From Rhizoctonia solani (taxonomy: Eukaryota > Basidiomycota > Agaricomycetes > Cantharellales > Ceratobasidiaceae), in assembly GCF_016906535.1 (NCBI RefSeq), contig NC_057376.1, forward strand, positions 434,001-498,000: a stretch of DNA of 64,000 nucleotides, written 5' to 3'. Positions 11,814 through 24,500 of this stretch are shown here, one piece after another. The notes under the pieces were generated by a model. The model worked only from the letters and a program-made list of their open reading frames with translations, was not told the DNA's origin and did no database searches. Each line of letters begins with the position of its first letter. The first letter of the stretch is position 1. The position numbers and the translations under genes were made by a program.

Positions 11814-12996
11814 ATGGCCACTGCCAGTCGCTCGCGCTTTCTCATCTCTGAGAGCACCCTCAAGTTGTCGCTAACGCCCCCACCATCTGCAAGCGGAACC
11901 GATTCTGTGTCGTGCACGTCATCTACGTCGTCCCACTCGAGCTCGTCCTTTGCAGTACGACGCAAGCAATTCCGGCCAACGACTGTGCCCAACGACCAGG
12001 ACGGGCCCCACGAGGCTCGTGTGCACAGCGAATCCGCAACTTCCCTCGTGTCTCTGGGCATCGTCCTCGTCGTCTCGGGGGCCCAGCCTGATCCATACAC
12101 CCGCCGCCCACTCAAGCGGCCCCACCGAGTCATCGAACGCGAGCCCAAGGAGAAGAACGCGGATGGACAGACCAAGGAACAGCCCAGGTACGTTGACACA
12201 TCCCCACTCTCCATCTCCACTTGTGTGCTCATACAGTACTCCCAGGTACAAGCCCCCTCCGCCGGATGTTCCCCTGACGATCTGCAGACGCCAGCGCCCG
12301 CTCAAGCTTACTCGCACTTTGCCGTTGTATCACCCTCTGAGGCCACTCCCACCGCTGCCCTCTCCGGTCGACAGCGAGCCTTCAGCCCCGGTCGAGCAGA
12401 ACCCAGCTACCCGCAGTTCCGGCCGCACAAGGAGACCGCCCCCACGCAATCTCGAGCATCTTATCGTGGCGGTATCGAATACAGCCAAGCAACGTCAGGG
12501 CAGCCCTGCGAAAAAGCGCAAGGTTGTGGTCATTGCCGCTGACGAAATGGATATCGACATCGATGCCGAGTCCGAAACTGGCTCTTCAAAGAAGAAGACC
12601 AAAGAATCTGGCTCGACTTCGGTTGAATTGTCCGAAGAGCCCGCCGGTGATGATACCGACTCGGGCTCTGGGCGAGCCAAGCGAGCTGCGAGGCGCAACG
12701 GCGGCAAGGACTTGTCGGTCACTCCTACCCCACCACCACAAGAGCCTACTGCCTCGAGCAAGACTCAGGCTCGTGCATCCAGCGCCCAGAGCAAGAAGCC
12801 CGTATCTGGCCACGGTCGATCCGCAGCCCGTCGTGTGACAAGGCGCAACTCGGACGAAACCTCGAGTGAAGAGAAGGATACCACCGAATCTCATGCGGTA
12901 TCCGCGTCTGCCCCATCCACGTCCCGACGAACGAGTGCCCGTCGGTCTGGAGGAATCGAACACCACGAACCGATCGCTGTGTCCGTTCGAGCATAG
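11814..12996 (+). CDS. Basic Ser/Arg-rich nuclear-type protein, copy 2
   Basis: Two exons, 11814-12187 and 12237-12996, joined across a 49-bp intron in phase. I chose the ATG at 11814 (MATASRSRFLISES) because it aligns with the start of the paralogue; an upstream in-frame ATG at 11553 would add 87 residues of unlikely composition. The protein has a Ser-rich N-terminus, a basic patch (AVRRKQFRPTTV), a Pro-rich middle (LYHPLRPLPPLPSP) and SSGRTRRPPPRNLEH. It also has a classical monopartite nuclear signal (GSPAKKRKVVV), a short acidic run (EMDIDIDAESE) and a long Ser/Arg-rich tail with RAKRAARRNGG and ARRVTRRNS. It has no recognised catalytic domain and is probably nuclear. The 3' flank is unusually pyrimidine-rich. 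Confidence 0.72.
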
Positions 12997-14393
12997 CCCA
13001 TCCGACTTTCAAACATCAAACTCATGACGACCCTGGTCAATCCTTCTATGACGTGTTTTCCTCTTGTCTTGTTGCTCTTCGTCTCTGTGTGTTTTATCTA
13101 CTTGACTTTTTTGTTTGTTGCTCCCACGCTTTCCCACTAGGTTTGTATTGGCTTTCAGATCTCGGATTTTTTCTTCTGTTTTCTTTCTTTTTATTTGTGA
13201 CAAACCCACGACGGTCTATTCTCTTCTGCAGCATGTCTTGCCGCTCCCTTATCAATCCCGGAAGCTGTTCTCATACACTTTGCATTCTGCATGTTATACC
13301 ATCCATCGTCTCTCCTTGTCATCCATCTCCATGCTCTCTAGCCCATGCCCATGTTTCTCTCCTCTACGTAATGTAATAGAAGGCCTATCTTCCGTGTACC
13401 CATCTACATCTCACTCGTTGTCTCTCTGTCCCTATCTGCCTTGTTCTCTCTCTCTCTTGAATATCATCTCCCTTTCATCGTGTCTTTCCAAACTCGGACT
13501 GGATTCAACAGGCCCCACCGGCCAGATATAGCAACCAGATGAAATGACGCACCTGAGAATCAGTCATGTGACTGCCGATCAGCGGTGGCTGTGTAGATGA
13601 TCGAAGAAGGAAAGCTACCACGTGATGAGGCTTGAAGGCTCCCACAAAGTGTCAATGGGGCGTGGGGATCATGCAACTATAAAGTAAAGCGGCAACCTAG
13701 CGGGGGAACTTGTCCACGGTGTGAGGAGAGACCTGTGAAGGTTTGGAGCATGGGTAGCGAAGGGCACTCGATAGTCATCGAGTACGTATTGCTCCAGTCG
13801 TGTGGAGTCGATGTTCGCTCGTTGATCTTATCGGGGAAATTTATCTTGTCTTCTCTTGTCAGACCTGCGCCTAGGTACCAGTAATAGATTGTACAACGAC
13901 TGCACTGACAACCTGTTCGCATTGAACAGTGCAGCGTATATACTGTATGCACAGTTAAACCCAATTCCGGATTTCTGGGACCTTGGCTTGGCATTACGTT
14001 ACCAAAAATCAAGCAACCGCGTGCCACACCACCAAATATAGAAACCTTCCCCTCCTCCCCTTCCCTCACCCGCCCAGACCCGCGAAGCACGCAACAAGCC
14101 CAGTACCCTCGCTTACTGTACTGCACCACCACGAGTTATAAAAACAAATATATTCTAATTTATCTCAACAGGCGGGTGGTAAACATCTCAGTCAGGAGCG
14201 CAGAAAATAAGACAGAAGATAAACGAGAGTCATGTCCCATCACTGCACACGATATTGCTCCAAAAAAAGAAAAACGAGGTTGTATATAGATAGCTATGCG
14301 ATACGAGTATGTTAAAAAAGAAACAAAAAGAAAGAGAAAGAGAGAAAAGTAGAGGAAGGTTCAGTCTATACACAATTATATCTCAAGACCCGT
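12997..14393. other. Pyrimidine-rich spacer between convergent genes
   Basis: The left part (about 13030-13480) is strikingly C/T-rich on the + strand and is probably the 3' UTR and flank of the gene ending at 12996. The rest precedes the end of the chitin synthase gene. ORFs present here follow the base skew and have no protein-like features. Confidence 0.5.
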
Positions 14394-17300
14394 CTATCGA
14401 GGGGGTCCGAGTGGGCCGAGAGGACCGTACTCGCCATCGGGGTGCCGATTCCCGCTCCGTCGCTTGGCATGTCCGCGCTCGTACAGCGCGCTGCTCTGGC
14501 CATCCGCGATGGGCGTGCCAGGTTCGCCCCTCATCACAGGCGAATACCCATTCGAGTCCGCGAGCTGGTAGCGCACGCCGGGCGCAGGCGAGTCCAGGCC
14601 CGAGTCCGAGCCCATGTCGAGGCGGCGGAGCGTGTTGGGCGGCGGCGGGTACTGCGAACTCGCCTCGTTGTACCCGCCAATCTGGTGGCCCCACTGGTCG
14701 TCTTCCGACGACACGACCGAGACCGTGTCGCTCGCGCCGTCGTAGTATTCGGTATTCTCCGCGCGCAGGGTGTTGCCCGGATAGTTGGCGTACGCGCGTT
14801 CCATCTCCCGTCGTCGCTTTTCCTCGCGCTTGAGCTTGCGCAGGCGGGATCGTTCCCAGTCTTCCCACCGACGGAGCGGTACTTGGGTTGCTACACCTCC
14901 GCCATCGCCGTGTCCTGTATCTTTACCTTCACCCTCGACTTTTCTGTAATCCAAGTCAGTATGAAATGTCCACGCCGAAGAAAAACAACAAGGGAACCTA
15001 CCGTGTTTCACCCCACGAGAAATCATCGAAATGCCAATACGCATAGACAGGAAGGACCAAATTCCAGATCGGCAGCGCCAAAAGGTAAATCCCCATCCAA
15101 AACACATACACGACCTTGCGCGTCGTGATCAAGATCAAGAACGCAGGAAGACCAATGACCGTGCACAGCAAAATGAGCGGAATCGCCTTTTCAAACGTGT
15201 TGGGAGGGTCGAGCGCCAAGGTGACGATTAGGACATAGGTGAGGATAATGGCGATTGGCAAGACGGTCGTTCCGATCAAGTCCATGAATACGACAAACTG
15301 CATCGAAAAGCAGAATGTGCCGCACAGGTTTCGGACGCGAACGAGTTCCATGAGGTTGTGCATCGTCGAGTTGATCCATCGGCGGCGCTGGGAGAGTAAC
15401 ATCTTGAATGTGTCGGGTACAACGGTGCGGCAGCGTGCTTGCGGACAAAACATCATCTTGCGGTTCGGGAACGTGCGGATGAGGATCGTCGTCAAGAACC
15501 GATCTTCACCGAGCAAGAGCAGATTCTTTTGGTGCAAGGTGTGGACTTCGCTCTGGCTGTATTCGCGCACGATTTCGGGTTTGACGAGGAGCGGGACCCA
15601 GTCGTCGTCGTCGGCCTTGCGTGCCTTGAGTCGGTAGAGCGAGAAACATCCGGGCAAACAAGTTACACCACCGAATACCGATTCAAAGGCCTTGGCCAAG
15701 TGATGGGAAATAAAGTATTCGTAGACTTGAATGGCCGTCACCCAGGATTCGCGCTTGTTGGCAATACGAGTCTCGCCGCAGACACCCATGATATAGTTGT
15801 CGTGGTGCATACAGTTGACGAGTTGCTTGAGCGAGTCGGGGAACACCTTGGTATCTGCGTCCACCTATGATCGGTTCCCGTTTCAGACACGGCGCTTAAA
15901 TTCGAAAGGAACCAATTTGCTTACCATCAGACAAACTTCAAAGAAATCGGGAGTAACACCCATCAACACATGAATCTTTCTGAACAGATCGAAATCAAGC
16001 GGCGTCATTCGATCATTGTACGTCACGCGCGAGAAAAAGTTCATGAGGATAAGTTGACTGTCGCGTTTGCCTCGGTTGCCGGGCTTCTTGTCTGACGCGG
16101 CCTCGGACTCGGTTCCACACTTGACCACAATCACAGTAGGCGTGCGACGACCGGCTTTGGCTGCAGAACTATTGAGTGCCCGGGCTTTAGTAAAGTAAGT
16201 AGGACTTACTATAATGACCAGCATAAACCATCGCGCGATTCGCCTTTTTCGCACCACTTCCGATCGCATCGTATCCCATAGGAACTGGGTTCCCGAACCT
16301 GGGATCGGCCTCGAGCAAACTGACACAGACATCGGGCGTGCTCATCTTTTCACCTGCACCAGTGACCATGCCATCAGCAATGACAAACAACAATTTGCGA
16401 TCGTCCGAGAAATTGGTGGCGCTGATCGAGTCGAGGGTGGTGCGGAGCGAACTTTCGCCCTCTGAGTAACAAGTGACCAAACAGACGGAATAGAGCTCGG
16501 CACCAATTTGGGCGGCGGTAATGAGCGGTGCGGCACCTGGAACACCGGGGGAGGGACTGGTGCGACCGCTGGAAGTCTTCTTGGTTAATTTGTTGCGAGA
16601 CTTGTCAGACCAGGGTGCAGTGCCGTTTTTGCTGTCAACTGCGAGATTTGCGCCTTCAGGCATGACGGCAGGACTGACGACCGTTCGACCGAGATTTTTG
16701 GGAGTGGCAGCCATGCGGGCAGAGAGGAACCAGTTGAAAATACAAGCCATGGCAAAGCGAACGAGGACAATGGACATGATGACGATGAGGGAAATGTATA
16801 GGAAAAGCGAAGAGACAAAGCATCCAGGCGAAAGCTTGTCGATGCGACCGGCATAGTAGCGTTCGGTAAGACAGGGAATAGCGGCTTGGAGGTCTGCGCG
16901 ATTGGTAAAGAGACGGGTTGCGTCCTTGCCCGAGTTTCCTGGCCTCACACGAAGGACGGTACGGATAGCCTTGTCGATCGAGTCGTTTTGGATGGCGTTG
17001 GGGTGTGCGTCCATATACGGCTTGAAGTTGAGAACTGCGCCGTCGATGACAAGGAAGTTGGTGAGGGAAGTGACATGCTCCCAGTCGTAGCCGACCTGGA
17101 GGGAAGTATTGGTGATTCTGAGAGACTGGAACGTTTGCTGGTTCAAGACTCCTATGGGGCATGTGGCAGGAGTAGGGCACGGATTGTCTGTGGCGGCGGC
17201 AAAGGTTGCGCCACGGCAGTTGGTGTATTCGTTTGCGGTGCGGGTAAAGAGAGTGGTAATGTCCTGGCCCGAGAGCTGGTCTGCGAGCCTGAAAAAGTCG

Positions 17301-17857
17301 ACTCCGGCGGGAGAAACAGCACCTGAAATGTTGACGAGTTGGCCAGCGACTCCGAGTGTGCCTGTCTGCGTGCCCACTCGCGCCAGTTCACCAGGCTTGA
17401 TCACCGCCGACTCGGGACACAACACCCGCTCGAGCCCGATCGTCGCAAAGCCAACGACACCGCCCATGATAGCGGCAATGATGCACAAGGCAACTTTTTC
17501 TCGCCATGCCTGCTGGACAGCCGGATCCTTCATGCCTCCCATGGATGCCAGCAGAAAGCCCGGTGCCCAAAAGGTGACGGTGCGGGAAAAGATGACCCAC
17601 ACATCCAGGCCGTCGTCGGTTACAACCACTTTTTGCGCTCCGGGAGCAGGCAGCAACGGTGCTGGTGGGTTGATAAGCGGTGCGGGCGCTACTCCACGCT
17701 CCGGGCGCGTGAGTGTCTTTCCGCGCTTCAGCGACGGCCCAGTCCGCGTCGGGGCCCGGTTCGGCGGTGGTCGGGTTGTCGGTATAGGCACAGAGCTCTG
17801 TGCCTCACCAGGCGATGAGTACACTGCGTGAGACATAAAGAGTGGATGTCGCTGCAC
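14394..17857 (-). CDS. Chitin synthase, class IV-like
   Basis: A membrane-bound family 2 glycosyltransferase that polymerises UDP-GlcNAc into chitin at the plasma membrane. Four exons join in frame: the 49-bp intron near 16150-16205 ends in ctgcag, and the others lie near 15866-15930 and 14945-15000. The long N-terminal part has membrane segments ([33 protein letters not shown]) and a second pair near [17 protein letters not shown]. The catalytic region follows: [46 protein letters not shown] (Asp motif), [11 protein letters not shown] (EDR) and [17 protein letters not shown] (QRRRW at 15376-15390). C-terminal helices and a disordered, Pro/Gly-rich tail end the protein. No myosin motor is present, so it is not class V/VII; order and motifs fit the Chs3-like class IV group. 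The start may be the in-frame ATG at 17836. Confidence 0.93.
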
Positions 17858-18175
17858 ACAATCAGTTCAGCAACCACCAGGTCCCCCTACTCATGCTCAC
17901 TCACTGTGGACGACGGAGAGTAGGAACGCAAACGCAAACGGCCCCTGACTGCAACCAAGAGTATTATTATTCAATTATGTAATCTTCCATTTCTTCGCGT
18001 CCCACTACAATTACAAACGTGTCCAGACACAACGATTCTCCGGTTTCTTTCTTTTTTGACCTGTCAGGCAGAGACAATCCTTTTTCGGTCCCTGTACCAA
18101 TCCCCGTCTCATGGTGATCTCCGTGCCCCACTACGCTTGCACCCCGGGCTCACCGGCACCTACGTTGTATGCACA
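17858..18175 (-). promoter_or_regulatory. Chitin synthase upstream region
   Basis: A 318-bp stretch between the chitin synthase start and the end of the next minus-strand gene. It contains an AT-rich patch (attattattcaattatgtaa near 17962-17980) and a pyrimidine-rich block (ctttcttttttgacctg near 18045). It presumably holds the chitin synthase promoter; no specific site can be named. Confidence 0.35.
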
Positions 18176-20480
18176 TCAGCCAAGCCTTTTCCAATCCACA
18201 CAATCATCTCTTGCCTTGGGCTTTCCCAACCCTTCGCTCGCGCTACTCTGCCGCCTCCGAGGTTTCCCGTTTCCCAATACTCCATACGTCTCAGGAACCA
18301 CCACCACCCCGCTCGATACCGTCGCACCGCGCTTCCGGCCCGCCGCAGCCAGCTTACGCTTCGCCTCCTTCTCCCTCTCAATCTCTCCGTCCCGCTCGGT
18401 CTCGTATTCCCTAACCGCCTCGGCGGCAGCTTCGGCCTCGGGCCCGGTCCACTCTGCATCTTGGCGCGGAACAGTGCCCAGGAATGATCTCGTCCACGCA
18501 ACATTCAACACACTCTCGTCCATGGCGCAACACCCTTGGTATTCAACCTTGATGCCCGCAACGCTCTTGGCGTCCTCTCGGTGCGCAACCCACGCCCCTC
18601 GACCCGTTCGGCCAAACCACTCTGATCCCATACATCCATATCCCATCAACACTTGGCTTTCCAGGGTTGTTTTTGTATACCTCCCCCACGCATCAACTCA
18701 CCTAGCAATACCAATTTCGGACACCGCCTCATGAACTTGCGTACATCTCTCAGAGGAGGAACGACCGTATCCACCGTCGAGCTGTCGATGATGACCTCGT
18801 TTGTGTTGCCCGCACCCACCACCGGACTCGTCGCCAGACTCTCGCTCTCGGGCAAAGGGACCGGAAGCACGAGTTTGGCGGGACTCTTGAGAGATCGCGT
18901 CAGCGACAGGGGCGAACTTGTTGGAGAACCAATCATGATACCCCCAGGCCCTACGCCCATTCCAACCCCAATTCCGTACCCATTCACAAACCCGAGCGGA
19001 GACACCCCCGGCGTTTGCAACACGGGCGAAGGTGGTGCAGACGGCGCATGGGTCGACGGAACCGAGACGTACAGACGCGTCAGATGTGCAAGGTGCGCGA
19101 ACGAAGACGTGAGCGAGAGCAGTCGCGCAAACGGCGCGTCCAGAGTTATACGCAGAGTCTATGCGCGGCGATCAGACTTGACTTGATTCGTCGAATCAAG
19201 GGACTTGCCTCGAGATTCACACATCCCTCGACGAGTTCCTTTAATTCGTCGATTCCCCAAGCCCACCAATCGCATTCAAGGTGCTTGACTTTGTCGCACG
19301 ACGCAAATGCCTCGACCACCTCCCTCGGAACGGGCTTGGGAAGCGCGACATCGTCGACTGGGCCATACCCGTTGTACGTCCTCGTGATCGAGATGGTCGT
19401 GAGCTGGTTGAGCCCGACAAGGCAAGGCAACGACAACAAATGGTCCGCCGTCCAAGAATGATGCGGTCCGCTCTCCGAAAGCGCGATTTTCAGTGTATGC
19501 AGCATGGGCAAAAGTTCGACATTGGACCAAAGAGACTTGGACAACCTCCCTATATACCCAAATCAAGCCCTTGCTTGAACGAAAAACAATCAAAATGACC
19601 CACCTTGCACCTCGACAAGCTCCAATACCTCCAACGTCTCACACCCTTCGACAAGAGCACTCACGCCCCGGTCCGTCAGTTTAGTACCGCCCGTACTGAT
19701 CGTCATCCGTTTCACCCGGGGCATCCTCGCCAGCCGTTCGCACACCCAATCGTCCAGCCATACGAAATCCAGCTCGAGGTGCTGGACTTCGGGCGGATGA
19801 GACGCCAGGGCGCTCGCTCCGGACTGCGACAGCCTCGTCAGACGTAAATGCGCAAGAGGGGGCAAGACCGAAAGCGAGGGAGCATCCCATTTGAGCGGGA
19901 GCGTATTGTCTCGAGGTGCACTGGTCGGTGCAAATGCGAATCGTTTAAGATGCGGGGTATGCGTTGAGAATATCTAGATTCAGACTTGTCAATTAGTCAT
20001 GTGTGTGTGATATGGATAGATCGAACATGCCTCGCATATGCCGTCAGGAGGTGGAACACTCGACGCCCAAACTAATTCTTCCAGGTTGTTGCATTTCTCT
20101 AGTACATCTCTGATTCGTCCTCCGGAAAGCGGTCTGATACCGGATACCTCTTCATCTTCATCCTCCTCTCCAGTCTCGTCCAACTCAAACAGTGTGCTTT
20201 CTTGGTCTTTTCGGGGTGGATCTACAACTACAAGTGTCTTAATCCTCGACGCATACCTCGCAGGATTCCGAACAACTGGGTTTGAAGCTTCGTCAGAGTC
20301 GGAGAGCAGGAACGTCTTGAACAAAACGTTGGCCGCCGCATTGTGAAATGGCCGTCCGCATTCGGCCAAGAGGGGGATTCTCAAGTTGGGCGAATGGGCG
20401 AGTACAGTGGTTAGGATTTCTATCGGGTCAAATGAGCGTCCGTTTTCCCTAGTATGCAAAGGATAGGAGATACCACGCAC
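18176..20480 (-). CDS. F-box-like / leucine-rich-repeat-like protein
   Basis: Five exons join in frame. The N-terminus has an F-box-like helix set (FDPIEILTTVLAHSPNLR then GRPFHNAAANVLFKTFLLS), suggesting an adaptor for SCF-type ubiquitin ligase. Repeated LRR-like stretches follow: KCNNLEELVWASS, HTPHLKRFAFAP, PPLAHLRLTRLSQSG, EVQHLELDFVWLDDW, GCETLEVLELVEVQG and KVKHLECDWWAWGIDELKE. The C-terminus (EWFGRTGRGAWVAHRE, then an acidic/basic coiled stretch EYETERDGEIEREKEAKRK) is unassigned. Two introns, 19974-20030 and 19159-19208, begin with GC (gcatgt, gcaagt) instead of GT. The exact 5' end is uncertain: the frame opens at 20480 without an ATG, and an upstream exon (ATG at 20526 is one candidate) is probably missing. 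The substrate is unknown. Confidence 0.75.
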
Positions 20481-21578
20481 GAGTTAATATAGATTCCGAA
20501 TGCACAAGAGCGTCTCGAGCTGCCATTTCGACTGACCAATCCGAGAGACCAATCAACTATAGCGTTTGTCCAGCCAAACTATTCTCTTCTCAATACATCT
20601 ATCTATATATATAGGTTTACGCACCTTGCAGCAAGCAATCGACGTCTACAGCTTGCGATGGATTAGGTCTAATATCAGCCGCCTCGATTGGTACCCCACA
20701 TTCCGTGGAACGATATTGGGTCCGGGAGCGCTTCTTGAGATCTGGGGCGTTTATGTGGGTGTATGCGCACGTGGCTTTTGTGCGTTTATGGGATGTGTTG
20801 GTTATTGGGTGACTGCGATGGTAGAATAAATTGGGAATTCGCACGGTGTATGCTGTTCCATAAGTCAAGCTACTAAGATATCCTTGTGTCGATTCTAGGG
20901 GCAACTCGCGTACGGAGCTGATTTAGAAATATGGATGAAATAGTTAACCGTGTTAAGGTAAAATATGAAAGTAGCACGCTGGACTGAATCAAATACGCGA
21001 GATGCTCAGTGGGAATATTGGCCTTGAGGAATAGTTGACTTTCATTATGTACAGTATTTCCGATCCCAGCGACTTGATACCATAGCTCTAGTCTAGTAGG
21101 CTGTGCATAGCCTATCATTTTTGACGTGCTCTGTGAAAAGAGTATCACATTAAGCGCTTCATCGCCTTTTAATGAGTTTCTTATCTTCATTTTCTCGGAA
21201 ATGTTTTCAGCCGGTACAGTTAGCTAGACGAAAATTGACAGAAACCACTTCCGATTGGACGAATATATGTGTGGGATGGCATACGGTTTTCAAAGCGAGT
21301 TGATTGCGGTGGGCACGAGACCAGTTCGTACCTGCGCGTCAAAAAACCCGACTCGCATACAGTGAAAAATGGTGTTGGACAAAGAGTACCAAGAAAGAAA
21401 CCCGAGGTGCCTGGACTTGACCTACTAGTTTATAACAGGACCAACTGCCTTCAAGTCCTCCAACGAGCCCCAGTTTCCGAGAAGAGTTCTGTTCTTCCTC
21501 TAACTACACACCGTGTTCATAAGCTTACTCAATTTTAGTAATAAAGACGAGCAACAAGAAGACAAACCACGCTGAATC
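20481..21578. promoter_or_regulatory. Divergent intergenic region
   Basis: About 1.1 kb between the minus-strand F-box-like gene and the plus-strand NLR gene. It should hold both promoters and possibly a first exon of the F-box-like gene. A TA-rich run (tctatctatatatataggt) lies near 20600. No ORF with protein-like features is convincing. Confidence 0.4.
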
Positions 21579-24500
21579 ATGCCACTTCGAGAGAGGCTTC
21601 GTAAGATCAAATCCGACACAAAGTTACGCTTCCTTCAATCAATAGAGCCGAAGGATACGAATGCGAAAACGGGAAAATCGCCAACGCCGCCCGTTCAAAA
21701 CACGCCGCATGACTGGGTATACCTAAAGACACTTTGCAAGTCATTGGATCAGGCCGCAAAGTCGTTCTCTCCTCTCAAGGGCGCTCTGACTGATCTGATT
21801 GAGTGTATTGGCATTTACGAGGTGCGTACTCATATCTTCGATCCTTTTGGGTCTAATCGTTGGTGTTTTAGGCTGTGATGCAGAAGCGGGATGACTATCA
21901 CGCGCTATACAATGAGCTTGAAAATTTATTCCAATTGCTGAATGATAGCTTCACCCTGAATATTCCACCAGTCATGAACACAGCTATAGATTCCCTATGC
22001 AGGTACGTGAAAGGGCGTTATTGGTGGGCTTTTAAAACAAATGCAAGTTAGGTCCTTGCAAGAGGAAGTGGCATTTATACGTCAAAGGCAAGATCGGGGA
22101 AAAATACGTCTATATCTTGAGGCAAGTCACGACGTGGACGAGGTGTTGGCATGCTATCGCCGAATTCAGAGCTATTTGCAACGTATCTCGGTAAGTTGTC
22201 GTGAAGGCATTCTAGTCAAGTTATAGTAATGAAGATTTTATGGTCCAGCTTAACACAAATATGTCCACGTGGAAAATAGTAGACGAGATTGCTACGGTAT
22301 GGTGTCACCTCACGCCTGAACGATGCCTTACACCGTGTTTGCAGGACAATCGACTTAAACACCTATCGCCATCACTCTCTGCTCGTTACAACTCTACGAA
22401 GGCGGTGGAACTGAAGCGCGGGCCTTGTACAAAGAACACGCGAGTCCAGCTACTGGCCCAGATCCATGATTGGGTGGAAAGTTCGGGTCCAGGATCGATC
22501 TACTGGATGAACGGTATGGCCGGGACCGGCAAGACAACCATTGGATACAGCTTGTGCGAAGAACTCGACACTTGCCGAAAGCTTGCCGCAAGCTTTTTCT
22601 GCTCGCGACTCTTGCCAGAATGCCGAGACATCAACCTAGTAATCCCAACTATCGCATATCAGCTTGCACGTTCTTCCCATCCGTTCCGATGCGCGTTGTC
22701 AAACATACTCGAGCAAGATCCAGACGTACACACTAGCCTACCTTATATCCAGTTCGAAGCTCTAATATCAAAGCCGCTGCTCGAAATTAAAGACGCGTTA
22801 CCAGACAATCTGGTAGTGGTGATTGACGCGCTGGATGAATGCGAGAATAAGGAGAGCACAAGTAGGATACTAGATGTACTTCTCACCAAGTCAGGCGGTC
22901 TCCAGGTCAAATTCATCGTGTCTAGCCGACCGGAGCCAGAAATACGGGACGAAATGATCAAGCAAACTAATCAAGCCGGGTCCCGAGTCGTACTTCACGA
23001 GCTGGACAAACAAATAGTACAAACGGACATTAAAGCATATCTACGAGATGCTCTGGTACAAGCACAGGCAACCGAGGAACAAATATCAGCGCTGGCAGAG
23101 CGGGCGGGCATCTTATTCATTTATGCTGCTACGGTCGTACGGTACGTTGGGCATGACGGGTTCCGCAGAAGCCACGCCCGGCTGGCCAATGTATTAGAAT
23201 CTTCAAGCATGTCTGAGAACAAGCACAAGGAGATCGACGAACTGTACAACGTCGTGCTACAAGCGGCACTCGGCGACCCCGAGTTGGAGAGCGGAGAAAA
23301 GAAAGATATGCAACTGGTACTTCACTCAGTCATTTGCGCTCAGGAGCCACTTACTGTCAATGCACTATCACAATTTCTACGGATGAAGAATGCCGAATAC
23401 GTGCGTGCTGCACTAAGTCCCTTATGGTCCGTGTTGCACATCTCTGGGTCTAGCGAATTGGTTACTACCTTACGTGCATCGTTCCCCGTCTATATGCTCG
23501 ATTCATCACGTTCAGGAAAGTTTTACTGCGACTCGAAAGCTCACAACCAAAACATGGCTTTACGATGTTTCAATCTCCATAGGGAAATACGCCCTCAATT
23601 CAATATATGTGGACTAGAGTCGTCGTATATACCCGACAACCAGGTGAAGGGGCTAGAAGAGCAAGTACAGAAGGCTATATCGGATGGACTACTGTATGCC
23701 TCACGATACTGGGGGACCCATGTGCAATATTCGGCTGGGGATACTTGTTTGATATCAGAGCTGGAGGAGTTCCTATCGGTGCGGCTGCTGCTATGGATGG
23801 AGGTGATGAACCTGAAGAAATACACAGAAGAAATGCCGAAAGTCCTTCAAATCGTCGAGAGATGGGAAGCGGTTAGTTCTGTTTAACTTGCCGGGGCGTG
23901 GTTGCTGACAAACAGACTCAGGAGCGGTCACCCGAGCTCAACGCGCTTATCCACGATGCTTGGCGGTTCACCTCAACCTTTATGCATGGAGCAGTGTCCG
24001 AAAGTACCCCTCATATCTACACATCAATGCTTCCGTTCTGGCCAGAATCTAGTCCAATTTTCAAGGCTTATGGAAGGTATACACATAGGATGATGCGTGT
24101 TGAAGGAACAGCAGTTGGACAGCGCTATCATGGACTTTTGGCCACATGGACCTATGGCGGCTCCATAACTTCATCAGCGCTCTCCCCGGATGGGACTCAA
24201 ATCGCTGCAGGCGTTTGGTTTGATGTCTTGCTCCTTGACTCATCAACCGGCCAAAGACTTCTCCCTCCGCTCGAAGGACATGGTAATTACATACGCTGCA
24301 TTGATTTCTCCCCAGATGGAAGGCATATAGTTTCCGGCTCGGACAATGGCTCCGTTTATGTGTGGAGTACTCGGGACGGAGAGGCTGTAATAGGACCTCT
24401 AGCAAATGATTGTGGCCTTTCCTCAGTCGCCTTTTCTCCAGATGGTGCTCATATTGTGTTCGGAACATCATCCGGAGATATTTACATTAGAGATGGTAGT

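Noticed and set aside
13053..13531. + strand ORFs in the C/T-rich tract
   Set aside because: They follow the pyrimidine skew of a likely 3' UTR; no conserved features.
13677..14132. 151-codon minus-strand ORF
   Set aside because: No motif, no splice context; it lies in the spacer before the chitin synthase stop.
14442..15128. Long + strand ORFs opposite the chitin synthase (also 16886-17831)
   Set aside because: They are antisense shadows of GC-rich codons; they lack motifs and the minus strand carries unmistakable chitin synthase signatures.
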